A stretch of DNA of 15,347 bases. It comes from CAZIQY01 sp964541605 (GTDB lineage Bacteria; Desulfobacterota; Syntrophia; Syntrophales; UBA2185). The DNA lies in assembly GCA_964541605.1 (NCBI GenBank), contig CAZIQY010000069.1, forward strand, positions 1 through 15,347. The letters run 5' to 3'. The notes under the pieces are model-generated. The model saw only the letters and a list, made by a program, of their open reading frames with translations, was not told where the DNA came from and ran no database searches. Numbering within the stretch: position 1 is the stretch's first letter; each line of letters begins with the position of its first letter. Below are positions 1-6,367 of the stretch, piece after piece. The position numbers and the translations under genes are program-made.

Positions 1-361
1 TATCAAGGCGATCTTGAAACGGATGGGTTTGTCCAGTGACGTCATCCGGAAAGTAAGTCTTGTCGCCTATGAATCTGAAATCAATATTGTTTCCTACGCT
101 AGAAAAGGAATGATCCGTCTGCGCGTCGTACCCGACAGTGTCATGATAGAAACCATAGACGAAGGACCGGGAATCCCCGATATTGATCTTGCTTTGCAGC
201 CCGGTTATTCCACAGCAACAGACAAAATCAGGGAAATGGGATTTGGCGCCGGGATGGGACTTTGCAACATAAAAAGCTTCTCTGACATTTTTCATATTTC
301 TTCCGAAATCGGCAAGGGAACCTGTCTCAGAATGATCATAAAAACGAACCATCGTTCCTGA
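1..361 (+). CDS. Stand-alone GHKL ATPase, RsbT/RsbW-like anti-sigma/switch kinase family (5' end outside window)
   Basis: The reading frame is open to the left window edge, so the true start lies upstream; the first start inside is a TTG at 14. The visible part is essentially one HATPase_c domain. It has an N-box (YESEIN), the DEGPGI loop, the GYSTA segment and the glycine-rich GFGAGMGL lid, ending in a GKGT motif. There is no dimerisation/phospho-acceptor histidine region in the visible part, which fits the small RsbT/RsbW serine-kinase class rather than a sensor histidine kinase. It is the first visible gene of a + strand run, with only 3 bases to the next gene, so co-transcription is very likely. 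By family it would bind ATP and act on a protein partner (anti-anti-sigma or similar). The partner is not identifiable here. Family call is secure; physiological role is inference. Confidence 0.85.
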   Translation, partial: IKAILKRMGLSSDVIRKVSLVAYESEINIVSYARKGMIRLRVVPDSVMIETIDEGPGIPDIDLALQPGYSTATDKIREMGFGAGMGLCNIKSFSDIFHISSEIGKGTCLRMIIKTNHRS

Positions 362-364
362 AGT

Positions 365-730
365 ATGCAAGAGAAAGGACCGGATAACGTGGATCTGGAA
401 TCAATTGTCAAAGCCTTGAATTTAAAAGTTAGATCAGGGGATGACAAGCTGAAGACCAAAGTGCGGGGCGGCTACGCGGGGGACCTCTTGAGTGACGTCA
501 TGGGCAACAGCAAGGAAGGAAATATCTGGGTTACGCGTCAGGTTCATCAAAATATTGTTGCCGTGGCCAGCCTTAAAGATCATGCCGGCATTGTACTTGT
601 GCAGGGTGCCGAACCCGCTCCGGATACCCTTGAAAAGGCCGCAAAGGAAGGAATTCCCATCATGGTCTCTGATATGTCCGGCTTTGAGGTTATCGGAAAG
701 ATATATAACCTGTTAAACAAAGAAAACTGA
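365..730 (+). CDS. DRTGG-domain protein
   Basis: A 121-residue protein that starts 3 bases after the preceding ATPase gene. It matches, from memory, the short DRTGG-domain proteins often annotated as 'serine kinase'. Its conserved block is GGYAGDLLSDVMG followed by a WVTRQVHQNIVAVASL segment and a final alternating beta/alpha stretch (residues 70-118) with AGIVLVQGAEP and IPIMVSDMSGFEV. It has no kinase P-loop, so a kinase activity is unsupported. DRTGG domains elsewhere are associated with CBS domains and nucleotide or ligand sensing; a ligand-binding or adaptor role is inference. No clear Shine-Dalgarno precedes it, so translation is probably coupled to the upstream gene. The gene is followed by a hairpin (748-780) that may reduce read-through to the next gene. 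Confidence 0.78.
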   Translation: MQEKGPDNVDLESIVKALNLKVRSGDDKLKTKVRGGYAGDLLSDVMGNSKEGNIWVTRQVHQNIVAVASLKDHAGIVLVQGAEPAPDTLEKAAKEGIPIMVSDMSGFEVIGKIYNLLNKEN

Positions 731-747
731 TTGACGGGCAATGAATC

Positions 748-780
748 AGAGAAAAGACCGCGCGTTATGGTCTTTTCTTT
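748..780 (+). terminator. Hairpin with T-rich 3' arm between DRTGG and PHP genes (attenuator or terminator)
   Basis: AGAAAAGACC (750-759) pairs perfectly with GGTCTTTTCT (769-778) around a 9-base loop. The stem extends by G.T and A-T pairs to 748/780. The 3' arm is pyrimidine-rich, ending in CTTTT, so it resembles an intrinsic terminator, though with low stem GC. It lies 17 bases after the DRTGG stop and inside the only long non-coding gap of the upstream gene group. It probably lowers downstream transcription rather than ending the operon, since the next genes follow closely. Structure is seen; function is inferred. Confidence 0.5.
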
Positions 781-800
781 TATGGATTAAATATATAGAA

Positions 801-1538
801 ATGCTCAGGGGATATCGCTGCGATCTTCACGTCCATACCTGTCTGTCTCCATGCGGCGATCTCGATATGTACCCGAGCGCTGTTGTTGAAAAAGCAATCG
901 CTGAAAAGCTTGATATCATTGCTATCTGCGATCATAATGCCTCGGAAAATATTCAGTTTGTTATGAGGTCTGCCGAGGGGAAACCCCTTACAGTCCTTCC
1001 GGGGATGGAAATAACGAGCAGTGAAGAAGTTCACGTGCTGGCTCTTTTTGATACACTGGATGACCTGAAGAAGATACAGGATATCATTTATCAAAATCTT
1101 TCAGGTATGAACAGGGAAGAGATCTTCGGATGCCAGGCCATCATCAACGATCTGGATGAGGTTGAAGGGTTTAACGACAGATTTCTTCTCGGAGCGACCA
1201 GGCTTTCGCTGCACGATGTCATTCAACACGTTCACCGTTTCGGCGGACTTGTCATCGCGTCTCATATTGATCGGGAAAGCTTCAGCGTCATCAGTCAATT
1301 GGGTTTTATAGATCCGGATATCCCTTTTGATGCCCTTGAAATAACGCATCAGACAGGAATAAGAAATGCGCGTTTGAAATATCCGGAATTGTCCCGTTAT
1401 CCTTTGGTTGAATCATCGGATGCCCATTTCATCAGGGATATCGGTCAAGGGGTAACAAACTTTTTTCTTGAAAAAGGAACGGTTTCAGAGTTGAAAATGG
1501 CTTTTGAGCATCGTGGCGGAAGGTATATTCAGGAGTAA
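801..1538 (+). CDS. PHP-domain metal-dependent phosphoesterase
   Basis: A 245-residue PHP-domain protein of the short, stand-alone, YciV-like class. Numbering from the ATG at 801, metal-site motifs are DLHVH (H10, H12), CDHN (D44, H45), GMEITSSEEVH (E70, H78), ASHID (H155) and SSDAH (D207, H209). Together they give the expected multi-metal phosphoesterase site. The frame opens at an ATG at 741, but those 20 extra residues would be encoded by the 748-780 hairpin and do not look like PHP sequence. The family begins right before the DLHxH strand, so 801 is preferred despite a weak ribosome site. The substrate (nucleic acid 3' end, nucleotide or phosphorylated small molecule) cannot be read from sequence. 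Its stop is 3 bases from the next gene, whose ribosome site lies inside this gene's last codons. Confidence 0.85.
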   Translation: MLRGYRCDLHVHTCLSPCGDLDMYPSAVVEKAIAEKLDIIAICDHNASENIQFVMRSAEGKPLTVLPGMEITSSEEVHVLALFDTLDDLKKIQDIIYQNLSGMNREEIFGCQAIINDLDEVEGFNDRFLLGATRLSLHDVIQHVHRFGGLVIASHIDRESFSVISQLGFIDPDIPFDALEITHQTGIRNARLKYPELSRYPLVESSDAHFIRDIGQGVTNFFLEKGTVSELKMAFEHRGGRYIQE

Positions 1539-1541
1539 GGC

Positions 1542-2090
1542 TTGTTAGAACTCTCCCTCCATATCCTGGATATCGTGGAAAATTCCACCCGAGCCGGAGC
1601 CAGCGTGGTTGACATCGTCATCACGGAAGATATAGAAAAAGATATCATGTCCCTCGAAATACGGGATAACGGATCAGGGATGAGTGAGGATGTCCTCAAG
1701 AAAGCCCTGGACCCATTTTTTACGACAAAAACGGTTCGCAACGTCGGGTTGGGGCTTCCGATGCTTGCGCAGGCCGCAGAAAGAACAGAAGGCAAATTTA
1801 TCATCGAATCGAGGGGAGGTGAGGGGACGAGGGTTGCTGTTGATTTCAGACTCAGCCACTTAGACAGACAACCCCTTGGGGACATATCAGGTACGCTGGT
1901 CACACTCATTGCAGGAAATACGGACGTTGAATTCCTATATCGTCATCAGCATAATGGTCATGTCTATATTCTTGACACACGAGAAATAAAAAAGGAAATT
2001 GAAAATATACCAATTAACCATGTCGATGTGCTGAATTTCATCAGGGAACATGTCAAAGAAGGCCTGAAGGAAATCGGAGCGGAAGCGTGA
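1542..2090 (+). CDS. Stand-alone HATPase_c (histidine-kinase-type ATPase) protein with C-terminal extension
   Basis: A 182-residue protein with a GHKL ATPase domain at the very N-terminus: N-box HILDIVENSTRAGA, DNGSGM (G1 box), the DPFFTTK segment and GLGLPM lid, then GGEGTRV near residue 95. No DHp helix or receiver is present, so it is not a complete histidine kinase. The last ~75 residues form a separate region with LVTLIAGNTDVEFLYRH and a helical tail, probably a small partner-binding domain. Start chosen is TTG at 1542 because AGGAG (1531-1535) is placed 6 bases upstream, inside the PHP gene's end. It sits 22 bases before the NuoE-like gene, so it appears to belong to the redox operon. 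By family it binds ATP; target and signal are unknown. Confidence 0.83.
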   Translation: MLELSLHILDIVENSTRAGASVVDIVITEDIEKDIMSLEIRDNGSGMSEDVLKKALDPFFTTKTVRNVGLGLPMLAQAAERTEGKFIIESRGGEGTRVAVDFRLSHLDRQPLGDISGTLVTLIAGNTDVEFLYRHQHNGHVYILDTREIKKEIENIPINHVDVLNFIREHVKEGLKEIGAEA

Positions 2091-2112
2091 AGTTTTAAGG
2101 AGGATTGAATGC

Positions 2113-2631
2113 ATGAAAGCGGGTAATGGTGATTTTGATCTACAAAAAGAATTTACGGCAGAACAACTTGCAAAGATGGACGACATTATCGCGAAGTACA
2201 AGGGCAAGCCTGGCGCTTTGATTCCCGTCCTGGAAGAGGTGCAGATGGTCCTTGAATTTTTGCCCATGCCGATTTTGCAAATTATCGCGAAAGGGCTGAA
2301 TCAGCCGCTGAGCCGTGTTTACGGCGTGGTGACCTTCTACTCATTCTTCACGATGACTCCCCGCGGCAAGCATATATGCCGCGTATGTCTCGGCACGGCA
2401 TGCTACGTCCGCGGCGGCAAGGCCATCATGGAAACGATAGAGAAGCAGCTGGGCGTCAAAGTGAAAGAAACAACCGCCGACAGGCTCTTTACCCTTGAAT
2501 CGGTCAGGTGCTTGGGCGCCTGCGGATTGGCCCCGGTCATCGTCATTACGGAAGACGTCCATGGAAGATGTAAACCGCAGAAAGTCAAGGAAGTCCTGGA
2601 TCAATACCGGGAAGAAACGGCAACAGCTTAA
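2113..2631 (+). CDS. nuoE: NuoE/HymA-type [2Fe-2S] subunit of NAD(P)-linked oxidoreductase
   Basis: A 172-residue NuoE/24-kDa subunit homologue. An N-terminal helical region (residues 10-75, with GALIPVLEEVQ and YGVVTFYSFF) is followed by a thioredoxin-like [2Fe-2S] fold. The ligands are C92 and C97 (CLGTAC) and C133 and C137 (CLGAC), the standard C-x4-C...C-x3-C pattern. In complex I, HydABC hydrogenases and NAD-linked formate dehydrogenases this subunit sits next to the NuoF-type flavoprotein. A strong ribosome site, AAGGAGG (2098-2104), lies 8 bases before the ATG. An overlapping out-of-frame ATG at 2109 reads only five codons. It is followed at 29 bases by the small ferredoxin-like gene. 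Likely cytoplasmic, part of a complex with the 3093-6152 and FdhA products. Confidence 0.93.
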   Translation: MKAGNGDFDLQKEFTAEQLAKMDDIIAKYKGKPGALIPVLEEVQMVLEFLPMPILQIIAKGLNQPLSRVYGVVTFYSFFTMTPRGKHICRVCLGTACYVRGGKAIMETIEKQLGVKVKETTADRLFTLESVRCLGACGLAPVIVITEDVHGRCKPQKVKEVLDQYREETATA

Positions 2632-2660
2632 CCATATTTTATACGATGAGGTAAACAGCT

Positions 2661-3029
2661 ATGGCAAAACTAACAATAGCAGATTTGAAAAAGATCAAGG
2701 ATAAGGCTCAAGCCGATTCCGCATTAAGACAAGGTGAGCAAAGAGCCAAGGTAACGGTTCATATGGGAACCTGCGGTATTGCCGCCGGCGCGAGAGTTGT
2801 CATGGATTCACTGATGGCGGAAATCGCCGAAGCGGGTGTATCCGATGTCATCGTGACGACGTCCGGATGCGCGGGGTTTTGCAGCCAGGAACCCATGGTC
2901 ACGGTGGAAATGACGGGTCAGGAACCCATTCTATATGGGAAAATTGACGCAAACAAGATGAGACAGATTTTTAAAAGACATGTCATGCTGGGAGAAGTGC
3001 AGACACCCTTTGCGCTGGCCCGAGGCTGA
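2661..3029 (+). CDS. Small thioredoxin-like [2Fe-2S] ferredoxin (HndB-like)
   Basis: A 122-residue protein resembling the HndB-type thioredoxin-like ferredoxins that accompany multisubunit hydrogenases and formate dehydrogenases. The fold region runs from about residue 29 to 100, with HMGTCGIAAGA, TTSGCAGFCSQEP and a final PILYGKI strand. Only three cysteines are present (C38, C70, C74); the position equivalent to the second ligand in C-x4-C is glycine. I recall this GTCGIAAGA pattern as usual for the family, so the site may use a non-cysteine ligand or bind a partner instead. GAGGT (2648-2652) lies 8 bases before the ATG. Placement between NuoE- and NuoF-like genes supports a role as an accessory electron-transfer or assembly subunit of the complex. 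Confidence 0.88.
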   Translation: MAKLTIADLKKIKDKAQADSALRQGEQRAKVTVHMGTCGIAAGARVVMDSLMAEIAEAGVSDVIVTTSGCAGFCSQEPMVTVEMTGQEPILYGKIDANKMRQIFKRHVMLGEVQTPFALARG

Positions 3030-3092
3030 AACTTTTTCAATGCGCGATGAATTAAATTACGATATTAATATGTTAAGGAGGATCATATCCAC

Positions 3093-6000
3093 ATGAAGGT
3101 GTTTCGTTCACATTTATTGCTTTGTGGAGGAACCGGTTGTCACGCTTCTGGATCTCTCAAGGTCAAAGCTGCTTTGCTCGACGAGATCAGTAAAAGAGGC
3201 TTTTCAGAAGAAGTGAAGGTTGTAGAAACCGGTTGTAACGGATTTTGTGCCCAGGGGCCTCTGATGGTGGCCTATCCCGAGGGCGTTATTTATATGAACA
3301 TAAAACCGGATGACATACCGGAACTCGTTGAAGAGCATCTGGTGAAGGGAAGAATCCTTGAGAGACTTCTCTACAAGGAACCGGCTACAAAAGAAGAGAT
3401 TCCGGCCATGCATGACATCCCGTTCTTTGCCCTTCAGGAATTGAGGGTATTGAGAAACAGGGGAATGATCGACCCGGAAAACATCGATGAAGCCATCGCG
3501 AGAGACGGTTATGCAGGAATGGCAAAAGCCCTGACGGAAATGACACCGGAACAGATCATCAAGGAAGTCTTGGATTCAGGTCTTCGAGGAAGAGGCGGAG
3601 CCGGTTTTCCGACTGGTTTGAAATGGAAATTCTGTGCTGCATCACCAGGCGATTTAAAATACATCCTGTGTAACGCCGATGAAGGAGACCCGGGAGCGTT
3701 CATGGACAGAAGCGTTCTGGAAGCCGACCCTCACGCCGTTCTTGAGGGAATGGTCATTGGCGCCAAAGCCATCGGCGCCCACAGCGGATATATTTACTGT
3801 CGTGCCGAATATCCCCTGGCCATTCACAGACTAGGCGTCGCCATGACCCAGGCCAAGGAATACGGCCTTTTAGGAAAAGACATTCTGGGTACTGGGTTCG
3901 ATTTTGATCTCCAGGTGTATCAGGGTGCTGGCGCTTTCGTCTGCGGCGAAGAAACGGCCCTGATGACATCCATTGAAGGAAAGCGAGGCATGCCCAGACC
4001 CCGGCCGCCCTTCCCTGCCATTGCCGGTCTCTGGCAGAAACCATCCGTTCTGAACAATGTGGAGACATTTGCCAATATCGGACAGATCATTCTGAACGGC
4101 GCTTCCTGGTATAACAGCGTAGGTACGGAAAAGAGCAAAGGAACCAAGGTTTTCGCCCTCACCGGCGACGTGAACAACGTCGGTCTTGTCGAAGTCCCCA
4201 TGGGTACCTCCCTGGGACAGATCGTCTATGAAATCGGCGGCGGCATCCCCAAAGGCAGGAAATTCAAGGCTGTACAGTTAGGCGGTCCATCCGGCGGTAT
4301 GATCCCGGCTGAACATTTAAATGCGCCTATTGATTTTGAGCGTGTCGTTGAACTCGGCGCCATCATGGGTTCCGGCGGTATGATCGTTCTGAATGAAGAC
4401 AAATGCGCCGTTGATATGGCCCGTTTCTTTATGGATTTCGTTCAAGATGAGTCCTGCGGGAAATGCACGCCCTGCCGCGAAGGAACCAAGAGGATGCTGG
4501 AGCTCTTGACAAACATCTGCAAAGGTAAGGGCAAGGAAGGGGATATCGAGCTTCTCCAGGAAATGGCCGTTATCATCAAGAACGCGTCTCTTTGCGGCCT
4601 CGGACAGACAGCCCCGAACCCGGTTCTCAGCACCATCCGCTACTTCAGGAAGGAGTACGAAGAGCACATCAGAGACAAGCGCTGCAGCGCCGTTGTCTGC
4701 TCCGCCCTCTTCAAGTCACCCTGCCAGCATACCTGTCCCGCGGGCATGGACATTCCTGCTTACATTGCCCTTGTCCGCTCGGAACGGTTTGAAGACGCCT
4801 ACAAGGTCATGCTAAAGACCAACCCACTCCCATCCGTATGCGGAAGGGTCTGCAACCACAAGTGCCAGGCAAAATGTCGCAGGGGTAATCTTGATGAACC
4901 CCTCGCCATCAAATTCCTGAAGCGTTTCATCACGGATAACGCGCCGAGACCGAAACAGGAATTGGCCCCTGTCACCAGGAAAGAAAAGATTGCCATCGTC
5001 GGCGGGGGACCGGCCGGTCTGACCGCTGCACGCGATCTGGCGCTGAGAGGATATAAGGTAACGGTCTTTGAAGCACTGTCCCAGCCGGGCGGTATGCTTC
5101 GCTGGGCCATTCCCGCCTACAGACTTCCCAGAAACGTTCTGGCGGACGAGATCAAAAACAATATCGAAGCCGTTGGCGTGGAGATCAAATGCAACACCCG
5201 TGTGGGCAAGGATATTTCCTTTGACAAATTGAACAAAGACTTCGACTACGTCTTCCTGGCCCCCGGATCTCAGAAGAGCCAGCCCATGGGCGTCGAAGGC
5301 GAAAACCTGAAGGGCGTTTTCGGCGGTGTTGAATTCCTGAGAGATTTCAATAACGAAGAAGAAGCCTGGACGAGCGGCAAGAAAACCCTCGGCTCAAAAG
5401 TTGCGGTTATCGGCGGTGGAAACTCCGCTATCGACGCGGCCCGTGTAGCATCGCGGCTTGGCGCCGATGTCACCATCCTCTACCGGCGTGAAAGAAAAGA
5501 CATGCCGGCAGCCGAGGAAGAGATCATCGCCGCTGAAGAAGAAGGAATCAAGATCGAATACCTTGTTGCCCCTTTGAAGATTGAAGGAAAGGACGGCAAG
5601 GTCAACGGGATCGCCTGTCAGAGAATGAAACTCGGCGACTTTGACCGAAGCGGGAGGAAGAGGCCTGTCGCCATTGCGGGATCAGAATTCACCCTCAGCG
5701 TGGATGCCGTTGTCGCGGCTATCGGCCAGACATCCGACATGGCTTTCGTTCCCAAAGAAAGCGGCGTTTCCGTTACCAAGTGGAATACCTTCGAACTGGC
5801 TTCGGGAACCAAATCCCAGACGACCAATCCGAAGTTCTTCACGGGCGGTGACGCGCTGACGGGACCTGATACGGTTATCGGAGCGATTGCAGCAGGTCAT
5901 CAGGCTGCAGCCGACATCGATAGCGCCATCAGGCAGGCCAATGGCGAGGATGCCTATGAACCTCCACCCGAGGAAAAGATCGATATTCCGTTTATCGTCG

Positions 6001-6152
6001 ACGAGGAATCGGTTGAAGAGCCCCAGGCGAAAATGCCTGAACTGCACGGACCCGACCGGAAGCGAAACTTCAAGGAAGTGGAACTCGGCTATCTGAAGGA
6101 TATCGCCATTCACGAGGCGTGTCGCTGTCTCAGGTGCGATGCGGAAATATAG
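3093..6152 (+). CDS. NuoF-type diaphorase fused to GltD/NfnB-type FAD-NAD(P)H oxidoreductase module
   Basis: A 1019-residue multi-cofactor flavoprotein. Residues 1-95: thioredoxin-like [2Fe-2S] domain with C11, C16, C48, C52. Residues 110-340: NuoF NADH/FMN domain with RGRGGAGFPTGLKW (165-178), NADEGDPGAFMDR (194-206) and CGEETAL (284-290). Residues 350-430: SLBB domain. Residues 440-520: NuoF C-terminal 4Fe-4S site, C455/C458/C461 and C501. Residues 530-616: GltD-type cysteine domain (C544, C548, C583, C587, C591, C595). Residues 631-945: tandem nucleotide-binding module with GGGPAG (637-642, FAD), GGGNSA (774-779, NAD(P)H), YRRERKDMPA and a TGGDALTGP segment. The C-terminus has CRCLRC (1010-1015). 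AAGGAGG (3075-3081) precedes the ATG by 11 bases. By family it takes electrons from the FdhA iron-sulfur chain to NAD(P)+. The second flavin module, like NfnB, could allow a second pyridine nucleotide reaction or bifurcation; that is inference. Confidence 0.93.
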   Translation: MKVFRSHLLLCGGTGCHASGSLKVKAALLDEISKRGFSEEVKVVETGCNGFCAQGPLMVAYPEGVIYMNIKPDDIPELVEEHLVKGRILERLLYKEPATKEEIPAMHDIPFFALQELRVLRNRGMIDPENIDEAIARDGYAGMAKALTEMTPEQIIKEVLDSGLRGRGGAGFPTGLKWKFCAASPGDLKYILCNADEGDPGAFMDRSVLEADPHAVLEGMVIGAKAIGAHSGYIYCRAEYPLAIHRLGVAMTQAKEYGLLGKDILGTGFDFDLQVYQGAGAFVCGEETALMTSIEGKRGMPRPRPPFPAIAGLWQKPSVLNNVETFANIGQIILNGASWYNSVGTEKSKGTKVFALTGDVNNVGLVEVPMGTSLGQIVYEIGGGIPKGRKFKAVQLGGPSGGMIPAEHLNAPIDFERVVELGAIMGSGGMIVLNEDKCAVDMARFFMDFVQDESCGKCTPCREGTKRMLELLTNICKGKGKEGDIELLQEMAVIIKNASLCGLGQTAPNPVLSTIRYFRKEYEEHIRDKRCSAVVCSALFKSPCQHTCPAGMDIPAYIALVRSERFEDAYKVMLKTNPLPSVCGRVCNHKCQAKCRRGNLDEPLAIKFLKRFITDNAPRPKQELAPVTRKEKIAIVGGGPAGLTAARDLALRGYKVTVFEALSQPGGMLRWAIPAYRLPRNVLADEIKNNIEAVGVEIKCNTRVGKDISFDKLNKDFDYVFLAPGSQKSQPMGVEGENLKGVFGGVEFLRDFNNEEEAWTSGKKTLGSKVAVIGGGNSAIDAARVASRLGADVTILYRRERKDMPAAEEEIIAAEEEGIKIEYLVAPLKIEGKDGKVNGIACQRMKLGDFDRSGRKRPVAIAGSEFTLSVDAVVAAIGQTSDMAFVPKESGVSVTKWNTFELASGTKSQTTNPKFFTGGDALTGPDTVIGAIAAGHQAAADIDSAIRQANGEDAYEPPPEEKIDIPFIVDEESVEEPQAKMPELHGPDRKRNFKEVELGYLKDIAIHEACRCLRCDAEI

Positions 6153-6192
6153 AGCATATACCAATTGAGGGATGTTTATACAAATCATCCTT

Positions 6193-6204
6193 CGTTAACA
6201 TAAT
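6193..6204 (+). repeat. 12-bp direct repeat, left copy (candidate target-site duplication)
   Basis: CGTTAACATAAT occurs here and again, identically, at 6343-6354, immediately outside the two ends of the inverted-repeat element. The inner GTTAAC is itself palindromic. The right copy runs directly into the fdhA ribosome site, so it is probably the original leader sequence. Confidence 0.7.
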
Positions 6205-6342
6205 GACGACGTCGCAAAAAGGTCGCCGGATAGGTCATTGCGAGGAGCAGGGTGGCGAAGCAATCTAATCATATTGAATGCCTGTTAATCATGATTGCTT
6301 CGCTGCTTTCGCCATGACAGCAAAAGGGACTTTTTACAAGAC
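6205..6342. mobile_element. MITE-like / dispersed imperfect inverted-repeat element
   Basis: This 138-bp segment between the flavoprotein gene and fdhA is a nearly full-length imperfect inverted repeat. The inner arms run 6234-6265 and 6293-6318: the left begins GTCATTGCGAGG and ends GCGAAGCAATC, and the right begins GATTGCTTCGC and ends CGCCATGAC. The outer arms are GTCGCAAAAAGGTC on the left and, in reverse complement, GTCTTGTAAAAAGTCC on the right. It has no coding capacity for a transposase. Similar GTCATTGCGAGGAGC / GATTGCTTCGC palindromes are known to me as dispersed repeats in many anaerobe genomes. With identical 12-bp repeats on both flanks, insertion of a non-autonomous element is the simplest reading. 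Copy number could not be checked. Confidence 0.65.
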
Positions 6343-6354
6343 CGTTAACATAAT
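6343..6354 (+). repeat. 12-bp direct repeat, right copy (candidate target-site duplication)
   Basis: This is identical to 6193-6204 (CGTTAACATAAT). It is followed immediately by TAAGGAG, which includes the fdhA Shine-Dalgarno. Removing 6205-6342 plus one copy restores a short ordinary operon spacer. Confidence 0.7.
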
Positions 6355-6367
6355 TAAGGAGTGTAAA

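Noticed and set aside
741..800. PHP gene starting at 741
   Set aside because: The extra 20 residues are encoded by a hairpin and do not resemble the family; ATG 801 starts right before the DLHVH motif.
6193..6354. CRISPR-type or integrase attachment interpretation of the repeats
   Set aside because: Only two copies, unequal to spacer-repeat layout, no integrase or tRNA nearby; the inverted-repeat element explains them better.
6278..6367. Longer fdhA start at 6278 adding 30 residues
   Set aside because: Those codons come from the inserted inverted repeat, no ribosome site precedes 6278, and ATG 6368 has AAGGAG at 6 bases and the expected ferredoxin-domain beginning.
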